Below, one piece after another: positions 51,431-60,062 of a stretch of DNA of 64,000 nucleotides. The DNA is from an uncultured bacterium (lineage in GTDB: Bacteria; Planctomycetota; UBA1135; GCA-002686595), in contig CALJGV010000013.1 of assembly GCA_938075305.1 (NCBI GenBank), positions 16,678 through 80,677 of the forward strand, in the 5' to 3' direction. Below the pieces are notes generated by a model. That model was not told where the DNA came from and made no database searches. It saw only the letters and a program-made list of their open reading frames with translations. Position numbers and translations under genes: made by a program. Every line of letters starts with the position of its first letter. Position 1 is the first letter of the stretch.

Positions 51431-52882
51431 ATGCGCTGCCTCACCCCTCCCCGCACCTGGCTGGCCCGCACCTGGTCCGCGCTCTTTGCGCTGACGCTGC
51501 TGCTGCCCGCCTTCGGGCAGGACCAGCGACCCAACGTGCTGCTGATCGCCGTGGACGACCTCAACGACTGGGTTGGCGCGCTGGGGGGGCACCCGCAGGC
51601 CAAGACCCCCAACATCGATCGGCTGGCGGCGAGCGGGACGCTGTTCGCCAACGCGCACTGTCAGGCTCCCGTCTGCTCGCCGTCGCGCGCCTCGATGATG
51701 ACGGGGCGGTTGCCCTCGACGACCGGCATGTACTTCCTCCTGCCCGCGATGGCGGACGAGCCGTCGCTGCAGGAGACGGTCACGATGGTGCAGCGGTTCG
51801 CGGCCGAGGGCTACGCGACCTTCGGCGTCGGTAAGGTGCACCACGGTGACGAGCGGCCCTACTTCGACGAGTACGGGGGGGCGATGGGCGGCTTCGGCCC
51901 GCGGCCCGAGCAGAAGCTCTCTTATCCAATCGGTCACCCGCTGTGGGACTGGGGCGCCTACCCCGAGAGCGACGCGCAGATGCCGGACGACCGCGTCGCT
52001 GACTGGGCCGCGGCGAAGCTGACCGAGGACCACGACGGCCCCTTCTTCCTGGCGGCGGGGTTCTGGCGCCCGCACGTTCCGATGTACGCACCGAGGCGCT
52101 GGTTCGATCTGCACCCGCTGGAGGGCGTCGAGCTGCCCGAGGTGCTGGCCCAGGACCGCGACGACCTGCCGAGCTATGCCAAGGCGCTGACCCTCGGCCT
52201 GCCCGCGCCGCGGCACGAGTGGCTGGTCGAGAACGGCGAGTGGCGGCACGCCGTGCAGGCCTACCTGGCGAGTACGTCCTTCGTGGACGCCTGCGTGGGT
52301 CGCGTGCTGGACGCGCTCGCGGCGAGTCCTCACGCGGAGAACACGATCGTCGTGCTGCTCTCCGACCACGGGTTCCACCTGGGGGAGAAGCAGCGCTGGG
52401 CCAAGCGCTCCCTCTGGGAGACCTCGACGCGCGTGCCGCTGATCATCGCGTCGCCGAAGCGCAAGCCCGGGGTGTCTGGCCGTCCGGTCGGCTTGATCGA
52501 CGTCTACCCGACGCTGCTGGAGCTCGCAGGGCTCGCGCCCGACCACGGCCTCGAGGGTCACAGTCTCGCGCCGCTCCTCGACGACCCGACCGGCGCCTGG
52601 CCCCACGCCGCGGTCACGACCTTCGGGCCAGGCAACCACACCATCCGCTCGGCCCGCTGGCGATACACCCGCTACGCCGACGGGAGCGAGGAGCTCTACG
52701 ACCACGACGAGGACCCGCACGAGTGGCGGAACCTCGCCGTGGAGAGGCCTCGGCCCGAGGCCCTCTCCCAGGTCATCGCAGAGCTGCGCGACCGGCGACC
52801 CGCGGACGACGCCCCGATCCGCGGCAAGGCCGAGGGGAGCGCCGGCTTGGAGGCGTTTCGTTCTGCCGGGCGGGGGCGCTGA
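51431..52882 (+). CDS. Sulfatase, iduronate-2-sulfatase-like
   Basis: 483 residues with a signal peptide (TWSALFALTLLLPAFGQ). Metal-site LLIAVDDLNDW and the formylglycine motif CSPSR (Cys82-Arg86) in APVCSPSRASMMTG are complete, followed by GKVHHGD and LSDHGFHLGEKQRW, which match iduronate-2-sulfatase-like enzymes. Activity needs formylglycine maturation of Cys82; no maturase gene is in the window. It is probably periplasmic or secreted and removes sulfate from a polysaccharide. ATG 51431 gives a normal signal peptide; upstream in-frame sequence runs into the divergent gene's promoter. Confidence 0.85.
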   Translation: MRCLTPPRTWLARTWSALFALTLLLPAFGQDQRPNVLLIAVDDLNDWVGALGGHPQAKTPNIDRLAASGTLFANAHCQAPVCSPSRASMMTGRLPSTTGMYFLLPAMADEPSLQETVTMVQRFAAEGYATFGVGKVHHGDERPYFDEYGGAMGGFGPRPEQKLSYPIGHPLWDWGAYPESDAQMPDDRVADWAAAKLTEDHDGPFFLAAGFWRPHVPMYAPRRWFDLHPLEGVELPEVLAQDRDDLPSYAKALTLGLPAPRHEWLVENGEWRHAVQAYLASTSFVDACVGRVLDALAASPHAENTIVVLLSDHGFHLGEKQRWAKRSLWETSTRVPLIIASPKRKPGVSGRPVGLIDVYPTLLELAGLAPDHGLEGHSLAPLLDDPTGAWPHAAVTTFGPGNHTIRSARWRYTRYADGSEELYDHDEDPHEWRNLAVERPRPEALSQVIAELRDRRPADDAPIRGKAEGSAGLEAFRSAGRGR

Positions 52883-52902
52883 CGACGAGGGCGCTGACGA
52901 CG
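52874..52902 (+). repeat. Short tandem duplication across the sulfatase stop codon
   Basis: GGGCGCTGACGACGA (52874-52888) is followed by a second copy (52889-52902, last base missing). The first copy contains the gene's TGA. It is probably a local slippage event. Confidence 0.5.
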
Positions 52903-52984
52903 GGGGCGGCGGTCTGCGGGACCCCGGCGGCGGGGCGAGGTCGGCCTCACTCGGCGCGTGTCCAACCTGAGCGGGCGGGGCGGA

Positions 52985-54217
52985 TCACCCCGCGGCCGCG
53001 GGCTCAGGGGCCGCTTCCTCGTCCCAGCTGGGAAGGGGGTCCTCCAGCGTCAGCCAGGCGTCCAGGCCAGCCTCCATCTCCTGGTCGTCGAGGAGGGCGG
53101 CCTTGAGACGCTGCTCGAGCTCCTCCCTGGGCAGGTCCACGCCGATCAGGACGAGCTCCTGGCGCATGTCCCCGAACTCCTCCTGCCAGACCGCCTCGAT
53201 GTGGGCGCGGGCGGCGGGGTCCTGCGGCCACTCCTCCTTGTCCACCAGGGACCACCAGGTCCCCGCGGGTTGAACCGTGGCCTGCTGGCCGGCGGTCTGC
53301 AGGAGCGCCTTGTCCCCGGGCCGGGTGGCGAACCACAGGAAGCCCTTGGACCGCAGGACCTGCCGCATGAGCGGCGACTGGAGGAAGTCCATGAAGCGCG
53401 CGGGGTGCAGCGGACGCCGTGACCTGAAGACGAAGGAGCCGAAGCCGAACGCCTCGCTCTCCGGGGTGTGATCCTCCGCGAGGGCCTGTGCCCAGCCGGG
53501 TGCGGCCTGGGCGGTCTCGAGGTCGAAGCTGCGGGTGTCGAGGAGCTCGGTGAGCGGCAGCTGAGCGTGCTCCGCACGCAGGACCTTGGCCGAGGGGTTG
53601 AGGTCCGCGATGAGGGCCTCGACCCGCTTGAGCGCGGCTTCATCCACGAGGTCGGTCTTGTTGACGACGATGATGGTCGCGAACTCGATCTGCTCGGCCA
53701 TGAGGGAGGCCACGGAGCGGCGGTCCTCGTCGTCCTCCGCCCAGCCACGCTCGACGATGTCGTCCTCACTCCCCATCTCCTCCAGCAGGCGCGATGCGTC
53801 CACCACGGTGACCATGGCGTCCACGGCGACCCGGTCGGATACGGAGGGCAGGTCGTCCAGGTCCAGGGACAGCGTCTGGGCCACCGGGAGCGGCTCCGAG
53901 ATGCCAGTGGACTCGATCACGAGGGCGTCGTAGCGCCCGTCATCGGCGAGCCGGCCGACCTCCTCGAGCAGGTCCTCCCGGAGCGTGCAGCAGATGCAAC
54001 CGTTGGAGAGCTCCACCAGGCGCTCCTCGCTCTGGAGGACCTCGACCCCAGCGTCCCGGGCGGCGAGCAGGAGCTCGCCGTCGAGGCCCCGCTCGCTCAT
54101 CTCGTTCACGAGCACCGCGATGCGGCGGCCGTCTCGGTTCGCGAGGAGGTGAGCTAGGAGCGTCGTCTTGCCGGAGCCGAGGAAGCCAGAGAGGACGGTG
54201 ACAGGGAGCCGTGGCAT
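52985..54217 (-). CDS. CobW/COG0523 GTPase, zinc-metallochaperone-like
   Basis: 410 residues. Walker A is [10 protein letters not shown], the metal-binding motif is GCICC in [12 protein letters not shown], and NKTDLV gives guanine specificity. The C-terminal 170 residues are a genuine CobW_C domain ([39 protein letters not shown]), as in ZigA/YeiR-type zinc chaperones. It likely hands zinc to client enzymes when zinc is scarce. No Zur-like palindrome was visible upstream. It is a separate lineage from the CobW protein at 151-1284. Confidence 0.85.
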   Translation of the reverse strand: MPRLPVTVLSGFLGSGKTTLLAHLLANRDGRRIAVLVNEMSERGLDGELLLAARDAGVEVLQSEERLVELSNGCICCTLREDLLEEVGRLADDGRYDALVIESTGISEPLPVAQTLSLDLDDLPSVSDRVAVDAMVTVVDASRLLEEMGSEDDIVERGWAEDDEDRRSVASLMAEQIEFATIIVVNKTDLVDEAALKRVEALIADLNPSAKVLRAEHAQLPLTELLDTRSFDLETAQAAPGWAQALAEDHTPESEAFGFGSFVFRSRRPLHPARFMDFLQSPLMRQVLRSKGFLWFATRPGDKALLQTAGQQATVQPAGTWWSLVDKEEWPQDPAARAHIEAVWQEEFGDMRQELVLIGVDLPREELEQRLKAALLDDQEMEAGLDAWLTLEDPLPSWDEEAAPEPAAAG

Positions 54218-54446
54218 ACCGCGCTGATGCCGGCCGGTGGGGAGCCGTTCCTCACCAACCCGAGAAACATGCCCCCGGCCAAGGGCTCCGCCGGCGGGTG
54301 CCCTCCGGGCTTTCAGATGCGGTCGGCTCGCAGGAACCGGGTCGTGGCGACTGGCATCAGTCCCGGCGATGGGACCCCCGAAGAACGTCAGAACGAGGCC
54401 CTGCGCGCCGCGGCTCCCGGGGTCGAAGCGCGGGCCGCTCGCACCC

Positions 54447-55436
54447 TCAGGAGGGGCTCGCCCCGTCCGCGGGGTAGCGAAGCCCCCACTGGCCCCGGAG
54501 CTCGTCCAGGGTGCGCGCGATCTCGAGGGTCTCCTCCAGGGGGACCTCGGCGCACTCGAGCGCGCCGGCGGCCAGGGCCTCTCCCACGGCCACCGCCTCG
54601 TGGGTGTAGCCGTTCCCCGCGTAGGGGTGGCGCTCCCGCTCGCCGTTGACGATCAGCTCCTGGGCCTGCCAGAAGTCGGGGACCTCGATGGAGCCCTCGG
54701 TGCCCGAGATCGTCACCCGGTGGGGCGTCTCGGTCCTGGTGGCCGACGACATGCGCGCCAGGGCGCCGGAGTCGTAGCGGAAGAGGTAGGCCGACTGCTC
54801 GTCCACGCCGGTCTCCCCGATGTGCGCGGAGGATTGCACCTGGGCAGGGGGCCCGCCGAAGACCATGCGGGCGTAGGCGACGCAGTAGATGCCGACGTCC
54901 AGGAGGGCCCCTCCGCCGAGCGCAGGGTCGAAGAGCCGGCCCTTGGGGTCGAGCTCCGTGCGGAAGCCGAAGTCGCCGTCGAGCTGGCGGGGTTCCCCGA
55001 TGGCTCCGCTGGCGATGAGCTCCCGGACGCGCCGGGTCGCGGGGAGGAAGCGGGTCCACATGGCCTCGCAGAGGAAGGTCCCCGCGCCGCGGGCCGCGGC
55101 GACCATCTCCTCGCCCTCCCGCGCGTTCATGGCGAAGGGCTTTTCGCACAGGACCGCCTTCCCCCCGGCGATGCAGGAGAGCGTGTTCTCCCGGTGGAGG
55201 ACGTGGGGGGTGGCGACGTAGATCGCATCGACGTCCGGATCTCCGGCGAGCTCGTCGTAGGTGGCGTGCGCCCGGGCCGCGCCGTGCTCCCTGGCGAAGG
55301 CGTCGGCGGTCTGGCTTGACCGACTCCCGACGGCGTGCAGCTCCCCGTTGTCGGCGGCGCGGAGCCCGAGCGCGAACTTCGAGGCGATGGTGCCCGTCCC
55401 CAGAATTCCCCAGCGCGTCTTCTCCAAAGCTCTCAT
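54447..55436 (-). CDS. Gfo/Idh/MocA-family oxidoreductase
   Basis: 329 residues from ATG 55436. The NAD-binding motif is [15 protein letters not shown], the family EKP motif is in [10 protein letters not shown], and the catalytic-domain segment [13 protein letters not shown] follows. The family oxidises or reduces sugars and inositols; the closest pattern is the trans-dihydrodiol/glucose-fructose oxidoreductase-like group. An AGAGG 6 nt before ATG 55436 rules out the ATG at 55442, which would have no spacing. Likely role: handling a sugar released by nearby sulfatases. Confidence 0.8.
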   Translation of the reverse strand: MRALEKTRWGILGTGTIASKFALGLRAADNGELHAVGSRSSQTADAFAREHGAARAHATYDELAGDPDVDAIYVATPHVLHRENTLSCIAGGKAVLCEKPFAMNAREGEEMVAAARGAGTFLCEAMWTRFLPATRRVRELIASGAIGEPRQLDGDFGFRTELDPKGRLFDPALGGGALLDVGIYCVAYARMVFGGPPAQVQSSAHIGETGVDEQSAYLFRYDSGALARMSSATRTETPHRVTISGTEGSIEVPDFWQAQELIVNGERERHPYAGNGYTHEAVAVGEALAAGALECAEVPLEETLEIARTLDELRGQWGLRYPADGASPS

Positions 55437-55565
55437 CTCCATCCTCTGTTCATTCCTGGCTCTTGACCCGCGCCGATGATGCCCTCCCGGCGGACGTGAG
55501 GTCCAAGCCGCCAGGTCGATTCGCACGGCGTGGGGTGCGACGAGCCGTGGCCATCCCCTTCTGCC

Positions 55566-57008
55566 TCAGCCAAGCACTCCGCGGACCACCTCGCCCTCCA
55601 CGTCGGTGAGGCGGTAGCGGCGGCCCTGGAAGCGGTAGGTGAGGCGCTCGTGGTCGATGCCGAGCAGGTGGAGGATGGTGGCCTGGAGGTCGTGGACGCT
55701 GACGCGGTCCTCGGTCGCGCTGAAGCCGAACTCGTCGGTGGCGCCCCAGGTGGTGCCGGGCTTGATGCCGCCCCCGGCCATCCAGACCGTGAAGCCGTAG
55801 GGGTGGTGGTCGCGGCCCTGGTTGGGGGCGCCCAGGATCCCCTGGCAGAAGGGCGTGCGCCCGAACTCGCCGCCCCAGACCACGAGGGTGTCCTCCAGGA
55901 GGCCGCGCTGCGCGAGGTCCTCCACCAGCGCCGCGGAGGGGGCGTCGGTGTCCGTGCACTGGATCTCGAGCTGGGTGTTGAGGTTCCGGTGCTGGTCCCA
56001 GCCGGCGTGCATGACCTGGACGAAGCGCGTGCCGCGCTCCACGAGGCGGCGGGCCATGAGGCAGTTGTAGGCGAACGAGCCCTTGCGCCGGACGTCGGGC
56101 CCGTAGGACTCCAGCACGTGCTCGGGCTCGGTGGAGAGGTCGGTGAGCTCGGGGACGGAGGCCTGCATGCGGTAGGCCATCTCGTACTGGGCGATGCGGG
56201 TTCGGATCTCCGGGTCACCCACCTCCCGGGCCCGCTTCTCGTTGAGGGCCGCGAGGTCGTCGAGCATGCGGCGACGCAGGCCGCGGTCGATGCCGGCGGG
56301 ATCCTTCAGGTACAGCACCGGGTCGCCGGTGCCCCGGAACTTCACGCCCTGGTGGACCGTGGGGAGGAAGCCGCTGCCCCAGTAGAAGTCGTAGAAGATC
56401 TGGCCGCAGGAGGCCTCCTTGTCCCGGGAGGTCATGGCCACGAAGGCGGGCACGTCGTCGGACATGCGCCCGAGCCCGTAGGAGAGCCACGCGCCCATGG
56501 TGGGCCGGCCCGCCTGCTCCGCGCCGGTCATGAAGTAGGTGATCGCCGGGGCGTGGTTCACCTGGGTGGTGTGCATCGACTTCACGAAGCACAGCCGGTC
56601 CGCGATGGCCGCGGTGCGCGGCAGGAAGCTCGAGACCGTGGCGCCGCTCTCCCCGTGGCGGGCGAAGTCAGGGAGCTCCCCGAGCATGGCCCGGGAGGTC
56701 TGCCCGTCGAGCATGGTGCTGAAGCGCTTGCCCCCGGCGACCGAGTCGGGGATCGGCTCCCCGTGGCGCTGGCGCAGGATCGGCTTCCAGTCGAACAGGT
56801 CCACGTGGGACGGGGCGCCGTTCTGGAAGAGGTAGATCACCCGCTTGGCCTTCGGCGCGAAGTGGGGGAGGGCGGGGAGCGCCTCCTGGGCCGAGGCCTC
56901 GCGGCCAAGGAGCCCGCCGAGGGCGAGGCCGCCCAGCCCGAGGGACGCGTCCCGCAGGAGGGCGCGGCGGGTGAGGTCCGCGCGCAGCTCGACGTCGGGG
57001 TCGTTCAT
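55566..57008 (-). CDS. DUF1501 protein with Tat-type signal
   Basis: 480 residues. The N-terminus (LTRRALLRDASLGLGGLALGGLLG) carries a twin-arginine-type signal. The body shows the DUF1501 signature (RVIYLFQNGAPSHVDLFDWKP), a HAGWDQH motif and GEFGRTPFCQG, features shared with the alkaline-phosphatase/sulfatase superfamily. These proteins are nearly diagnostic of Planctomycetota and usually sit beside PSCyt1/DUF1553 genes, as here. The ATG overlaps the stop of the upstream PSCyt gene (ATGA at 57005-57008). Exported; function unknown. Confidence 0.85.
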   Translation of the reverse strand: MNDPDVELRADLTRRALLRDASLGLGGLALGGLLGREASAQEALPALPHFAPKAKRVIYLFQNGAPSHVDLFDWKPILRQRHGEPIPDSVAGGKRFSTMLDGQTSRAMLGELPDFARHGESGATVSSFLPRTAAIADRLCFVKSMHTTQVNHAPAITYFMTGAEQAGRPTMGAWLSYGLGRMSDDVPAFVAMTSRDKEASCGQIFYDFYWGSGFLPTVHQGVKFRGTGDPVLYLKDPAGIDRGLRRRMLDDLAALNEKRAREVGDPEIRTRIAQYEMAYRMQASVPELTDLSTEPEHVLESYGPDVRRKGSFAYNCLMARRLVERGTRFVQVMHAGWDQHRNLNTQLEIQCTDTDAPSAALVEDLAQRGLLEDTLVVWGGEFGRTPFCQGILGAPNQGRDHHPYGFTVWMAGGGIKPGTTWGATDEFGFSATEDRVSVHDLQATILHLLGIDHERLTYRFQGRRYRLTDVEGEVVRGVLG

Positions 57009-59989
57009 GGCCGGCAGAGGACCTCGTCCAGGTTGAGGATGATGGAGCACACCACCGTCATGGCGGCGTGGAGGTCGATGTAGAGGTCCTCCTCGGCGGG
57101 GGCCGCGCCCGCGGAGACCAGCTCGGCGGCGTCACCGATGTGGAATGCGAAGTGCACCTGCTCGTCCCGCAGCCGCTGCGTCAGCACCTCGAGCTCCGCG
57201 GCGTCCGGCTCCCGCGCCGTGGCGGCGCGGAACGCCCACCGGATCGCGGACCGGGCTTCCCCGTCGCTGATGGTGACGTCGCCAGGGTGCGCCAGCGGTT
57301 CGTTCGTGGTCGCCGGTACCTGCCTCAGCGCGCGCGCCGCGAAGCAGCGCGCGGCCTCCACGTACCCCGTCTCGTTCAGGGTGGTGAGGGCGTGCAGCGG
57401 CGTGTTGGTCACCGAGCGGCCCACCTCGCACACCTGCCGCTTCGAGGTGTCGAAGAAGAACGTCGGGCGCACGATCCGGCGCCAGAACACGTAGAGGCTC
57501 CGGCGGTAGAGGGCGGACCCCATGTCCTGCTGGTAGCGGATGGTCCCGAAGGTCGCCTCGGCCCAGACGCCGTCGGGCTGGTAGGGACGCACGGGCGCGC
57601 CGCCGAGCTCGGGCTCGAGCAGCCCGGCGAGAGCGAGGGCCTGGTCGCGGAGCATCCACGAGGAGAGGCGCGTGCGGGAGGCGCGCGCGAGCCGCTCGTT
57701 GTGGGGGTCGTCCTGGAAGCCGGGGCCAGCGGCGCTGGCGGAGCGGCGGTAGGCGCTGCTCGTGACGATGAGTCGGTGGAGGGCCTTCAGGTCCCAGCCG
57801 CTGCCCACGAACTCGGTGGCGAGCCAGTCCAGGAGCTCGGGGTGGGTGGGCGCCGCGCTCTGGCGCCCGAAGTCCCCGGGGCTCGCCACGAGCCCGCGCC
57901 CCATGAGGGTCTGCCAGGCGCGGTTCACGGCGACCCGGGCGGTGAGGGGGTGCGCCGGGTCGACGATCCAGCGGGCGAGACCGAGGCGGTCCCGCGGCGC
58001 GCCGGAGGGGAAGGGAGGCAGGAAGGCTGGCGTGCCCGCGGACACCTCCTCCATGGGCTCGAGGTAGCTCCCGCGGCGGAGCACGCGGGTGGTGCGCCGG
58101 CGGTCCTCGGGGAGCTGGTCCATGACCATCACTGGCAGGGCCCCGCCGCGCAGCCGCGCCGCCTCGGCCTCGAGGGTCCCCAGGCGCTCGGACCGCGCCG
58201 CCCAGTCCGGGTCGTGCTCGGCGCGGAAGCGGGCGCGGACCACGGACGGCGGCGCGTCGAGCAGCCCGAGGTCCAGGCCCTCCACCTCCTCCCCGACCCG
58301 CTTGAAGTAGATGCCGCTCCGGCCGCCGGTGTTGACGATCTTGACCAGCAGGTCGTTCTCGCCGGCGGCGAGGTCCACGGTGACCCGCTCCTGGTCGGGC
58401 TGGGCGCCGCGGGCCACGTTCTTCGCGAGGACCTCCGCGCCGTTGACCCAGACCTTGATGGCGTCGTCCGAGCCGAGGGAGAGCTCCATGCGCCGGGCGG
58501 TGGGTGCGGCGATCTCCCGGCGGAAGTACATGGCCGCCACCTGGGGCGTGGACTCGTGCACCTGGCCGTCCACCAGCTCGGGGGCGTCCGTGTACTCGGC
58601 CGGCGCCGCGTCCGCGGGCGCGCTGGGTTCCGGCGGGAAGGCGCGAGCGAAGAGCGAGCCGGGACCCTCGGCGCCCGGCAGGTAGGGGCCAGACGTGCGC
58701 CAGGTCCCGAGGTCCGAGGGCCGCGTGAGCGCGGGCTCCGCGGCCATGCGCGCCCGCCAGGCCGCGACCCAGCGGGCCTCGGCGGCGTCGAGCTCGGGGT
58801 GCGGCGCGAGGCGCGTAGCGTCGAGCTCGGCGGCCTCCGCCGCGATGGCGTCGAGGCGGGCGCGGTCCTCGGGGTCGAGGTAGGGGAGGGTGGGCGCCGC
58901 GCGGCCGCCCTGGATCCGACCGGACTCGGAGGTCTGGTTGAAGAAGTCGTAGAGCTGGAAGTACTCGCGCTGGGAGATCGGGTCGTAGCGGTGGTCGTGG
59001 CAGCGGGCGCAGCCGACGGTGAGGCCGAGCCAGGTGGTGGCCGTGGTCTCCACCCGGTCGAACACGTTCTCCGTGCGCGTCTCCTCCGCGATCCGGCCGC
59101 CCTCGCCGTTGTACATGTGGTTGCGGTTGAAGGCCGAGGCGAGGACCTCTTCGGGCGTGGCGTCCGGGAGCAGGTCGCCGGCCAGCATCTCGACCGTGAG
59201 CTGGTCGAAGGGGACGTTGCGGTTGAGGGCGTCCACCAGCCAGTCGCGCCAGGGCCACATCGAGCGGGTGGGATCCGCCTGGTAGCCGTCCGTGTCCGAG
59301 TAGCGCGCCGCGTCCAGCCACTCCCAGGCCATGCGCTGGCCGTAGGCGGGGGACGCGAGCAGGCGGTCCACCGCCGCGAGGTAGGCCCCCTCGGAGGGGT
59401 CCTCGAGGAAGGCGTCCAGGGCGTCCGGCGTGGGGGGGAGACCCGTGAGGTCCAGGGTCACCCGCCGCAGCAGGGCGCCGGGCGCGGCCTCGGGGGAGGG
59501 GGCAACGCCCTCCGCCTCCAGGGCCCGCTCGATGAAGCGGTCGATGGCGCCCTCGGTCCCGGGACGCTGGGCCTCGGGCACGTCGGGCCGCACCGGCGCG
59601 GCGAAGGCCCAGTGCTCCTCCCAGACCGCGCCCTCCTGGATCCACCGCTCCAGGAGCCGGACCTCGTCCTCGCTCAGGGCGTAGTTGGAGTCCGGCGGAG
59701 GCATCCGCTCCTCGGGGAACTCGGATCGGATGCGGGCGGCGAGCTCGCTCGCCTCCAGATCCCCGGGGACCAGCGCAGGGAAGCCGTCCCGGTCGGCGAA
59801 GGCATGCTCCTTCAGGTCCAGGCGCAGGCCAGCCTGGCGGCCTGCCCCGTCCGGGCCGTGGCAGGCGTAGCAGCGGTCCGAGAGGATCGGCAGCACGTCC
59901 CGGGCGAAGTCCACGGGAGCGGGGTCCTCGTCCACGCCAGCCCCTGCCAAGGGGAGGAGCAGAGAGAGGAGGACGGGCGCCGAGGGCAT
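57005..59989 (-). CDS. Planctomycete cytochrome-type protein (PSCyt1-DUF1549-DUF1553)
   Basis: 994 residues. A signal peptide (MPSAPVLLSLLLPLAGAG) precedes PSCyt1 with the heme-c motif CYACHG near residue 40. The DUF1549 (PSCyt2) domain follows (RVTLDLTGLPPTPDALDAFL, GQRMAWEWLDAARYSDTDGYQ, with CARCHDHRYDPI as a second CxxCH). A beta-sandwich insert of about 250 residues (FRREIAAPTARRMELSLGSDDAIKVWVNG) resembles a carbohydrate-binding or PA14-like fold. The DUF1553 (PSD1) domain ends the protein (RVAVNRAWQTLMGRGLVASPGDFG). It is exported and co-translated with the DUF1501 gene. Proposed roles of the family include electron transfer and polysaccharide processing; none is proven. Confidence 0.9.
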   Translation of the reverse strand: MPSAPVLLSLLLPLAGAGVDEDPAPVDFARDVLPILSDRCYACHGPDGAGRQAGLRLDLKEHAFADRDGFPALVPGDLEASELAARIRSEFPEERMPPPDSNYALSEDEVRLLERWIQEGAVWEEHWAFAAPVRPDVPEAQRPGTEGAIDRFIERALEAEGVAPSPEAAPGALLRRVTLDLTGLPPTPDALDAFLEDPSEGAYLAAVDRLLASPAYGQRMAWEWLDAARYSDTDGYQADPTRSMWPWRDWLVDALNRNVPFDQLTVEMLAGDLLPDATPEEVLASAFNRNHMYNGEGGRIAEETRTENVFDRVETTATTWLGLTVGCARCHDHRYDPISQREYFQLYDFFNQTSESGRIQGGRAAPTLPYLDPEDRARLDAIAAEAAELDATRLAPHPELDAAEARWVAAWRARMAAEPALTRPSDLGTWRTSGPYLPGAEGPGSLFARAFPPEPSAPADAAPAEYTDAPELVDGQVHESTPQVAAMYFRREIAAPTARRMELSLGSDDAIKVWVNGAEVLAKNVARGAQPDQERVTVDLAAGENDLLVKIVNTGGRSGIYFKRVGEEVEGLDLGLLDAPPSVVRARFRAEHDPDWAARSERLGTLEAEAARLRGGALPVMVMDQLPEDRRRTTRVLRRGSYLEPMEEVSAGTPAFLPPFPSGAPRDRLGLARWIVDPAHPLTARVAVNRAWQTLMGRGLVASPGDFGRQSAAPTHPELLDWLATEFVGSGWDLKALHRLIVTSSAYRRSASAAGPGFQDDPHNERLARASRTRLSSWMLRDQALALAGLLEPELGGAPVRPYQPDGVWAEATFGTIRYQQDMGSALYRRSLYVFWRRIVRPTFFFDTSKRQVCEVGRSVTNTPLHALTTLNETGYVEAARCFAARALRQVPATTNEPLAHPGDVTISDGEARSAIRWAFRAATAREPDAAELEVLTQRLRDEQVHFAFHIGDAAELVSAGAAPAEEDLYIDLHAAMTVVCSIILNLDEVLCRP

Positions 59990-59995
59990 ACGCCC

Positions 59996-60001
59996 ATGCT
60001 A
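59996..60001 (-). promoter_or_regulatory. Start-proximal -10-like hexamer TAGCAT
   Basis: TAGCAT on the minus strand ends 6 nt before ATG 59989 of the PSCyt gene, with no Shine-Dalgarno. Confidence 0.35.
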
Positions 60002-60051
60002 CCGGGCGGCCCCCCGTTCGGGCGCAGCTGCCGGGTTCGCGCTCGATCCGA

Positions 60052-60057
60052 TACCCT
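60052..60057 (+). promoter_or_regulatory. Start-proximal -10-like hexamer TACCCT
   Basis: TACCCT ends 5 nt before ATG 60063 of the sulfatase, divergent from the PSCyt promoter 50 nt away. No Shine-Dalgarno is present. Confidence 0.35.
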
Positions 60058-60062
60058 CGGTC

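Noticed and set aside
52218..54300. Zur-type operator upstream of the CobW chaperone gene
   Set aside because: No AT-rich palindrome was seen upstream of ATG 54217.
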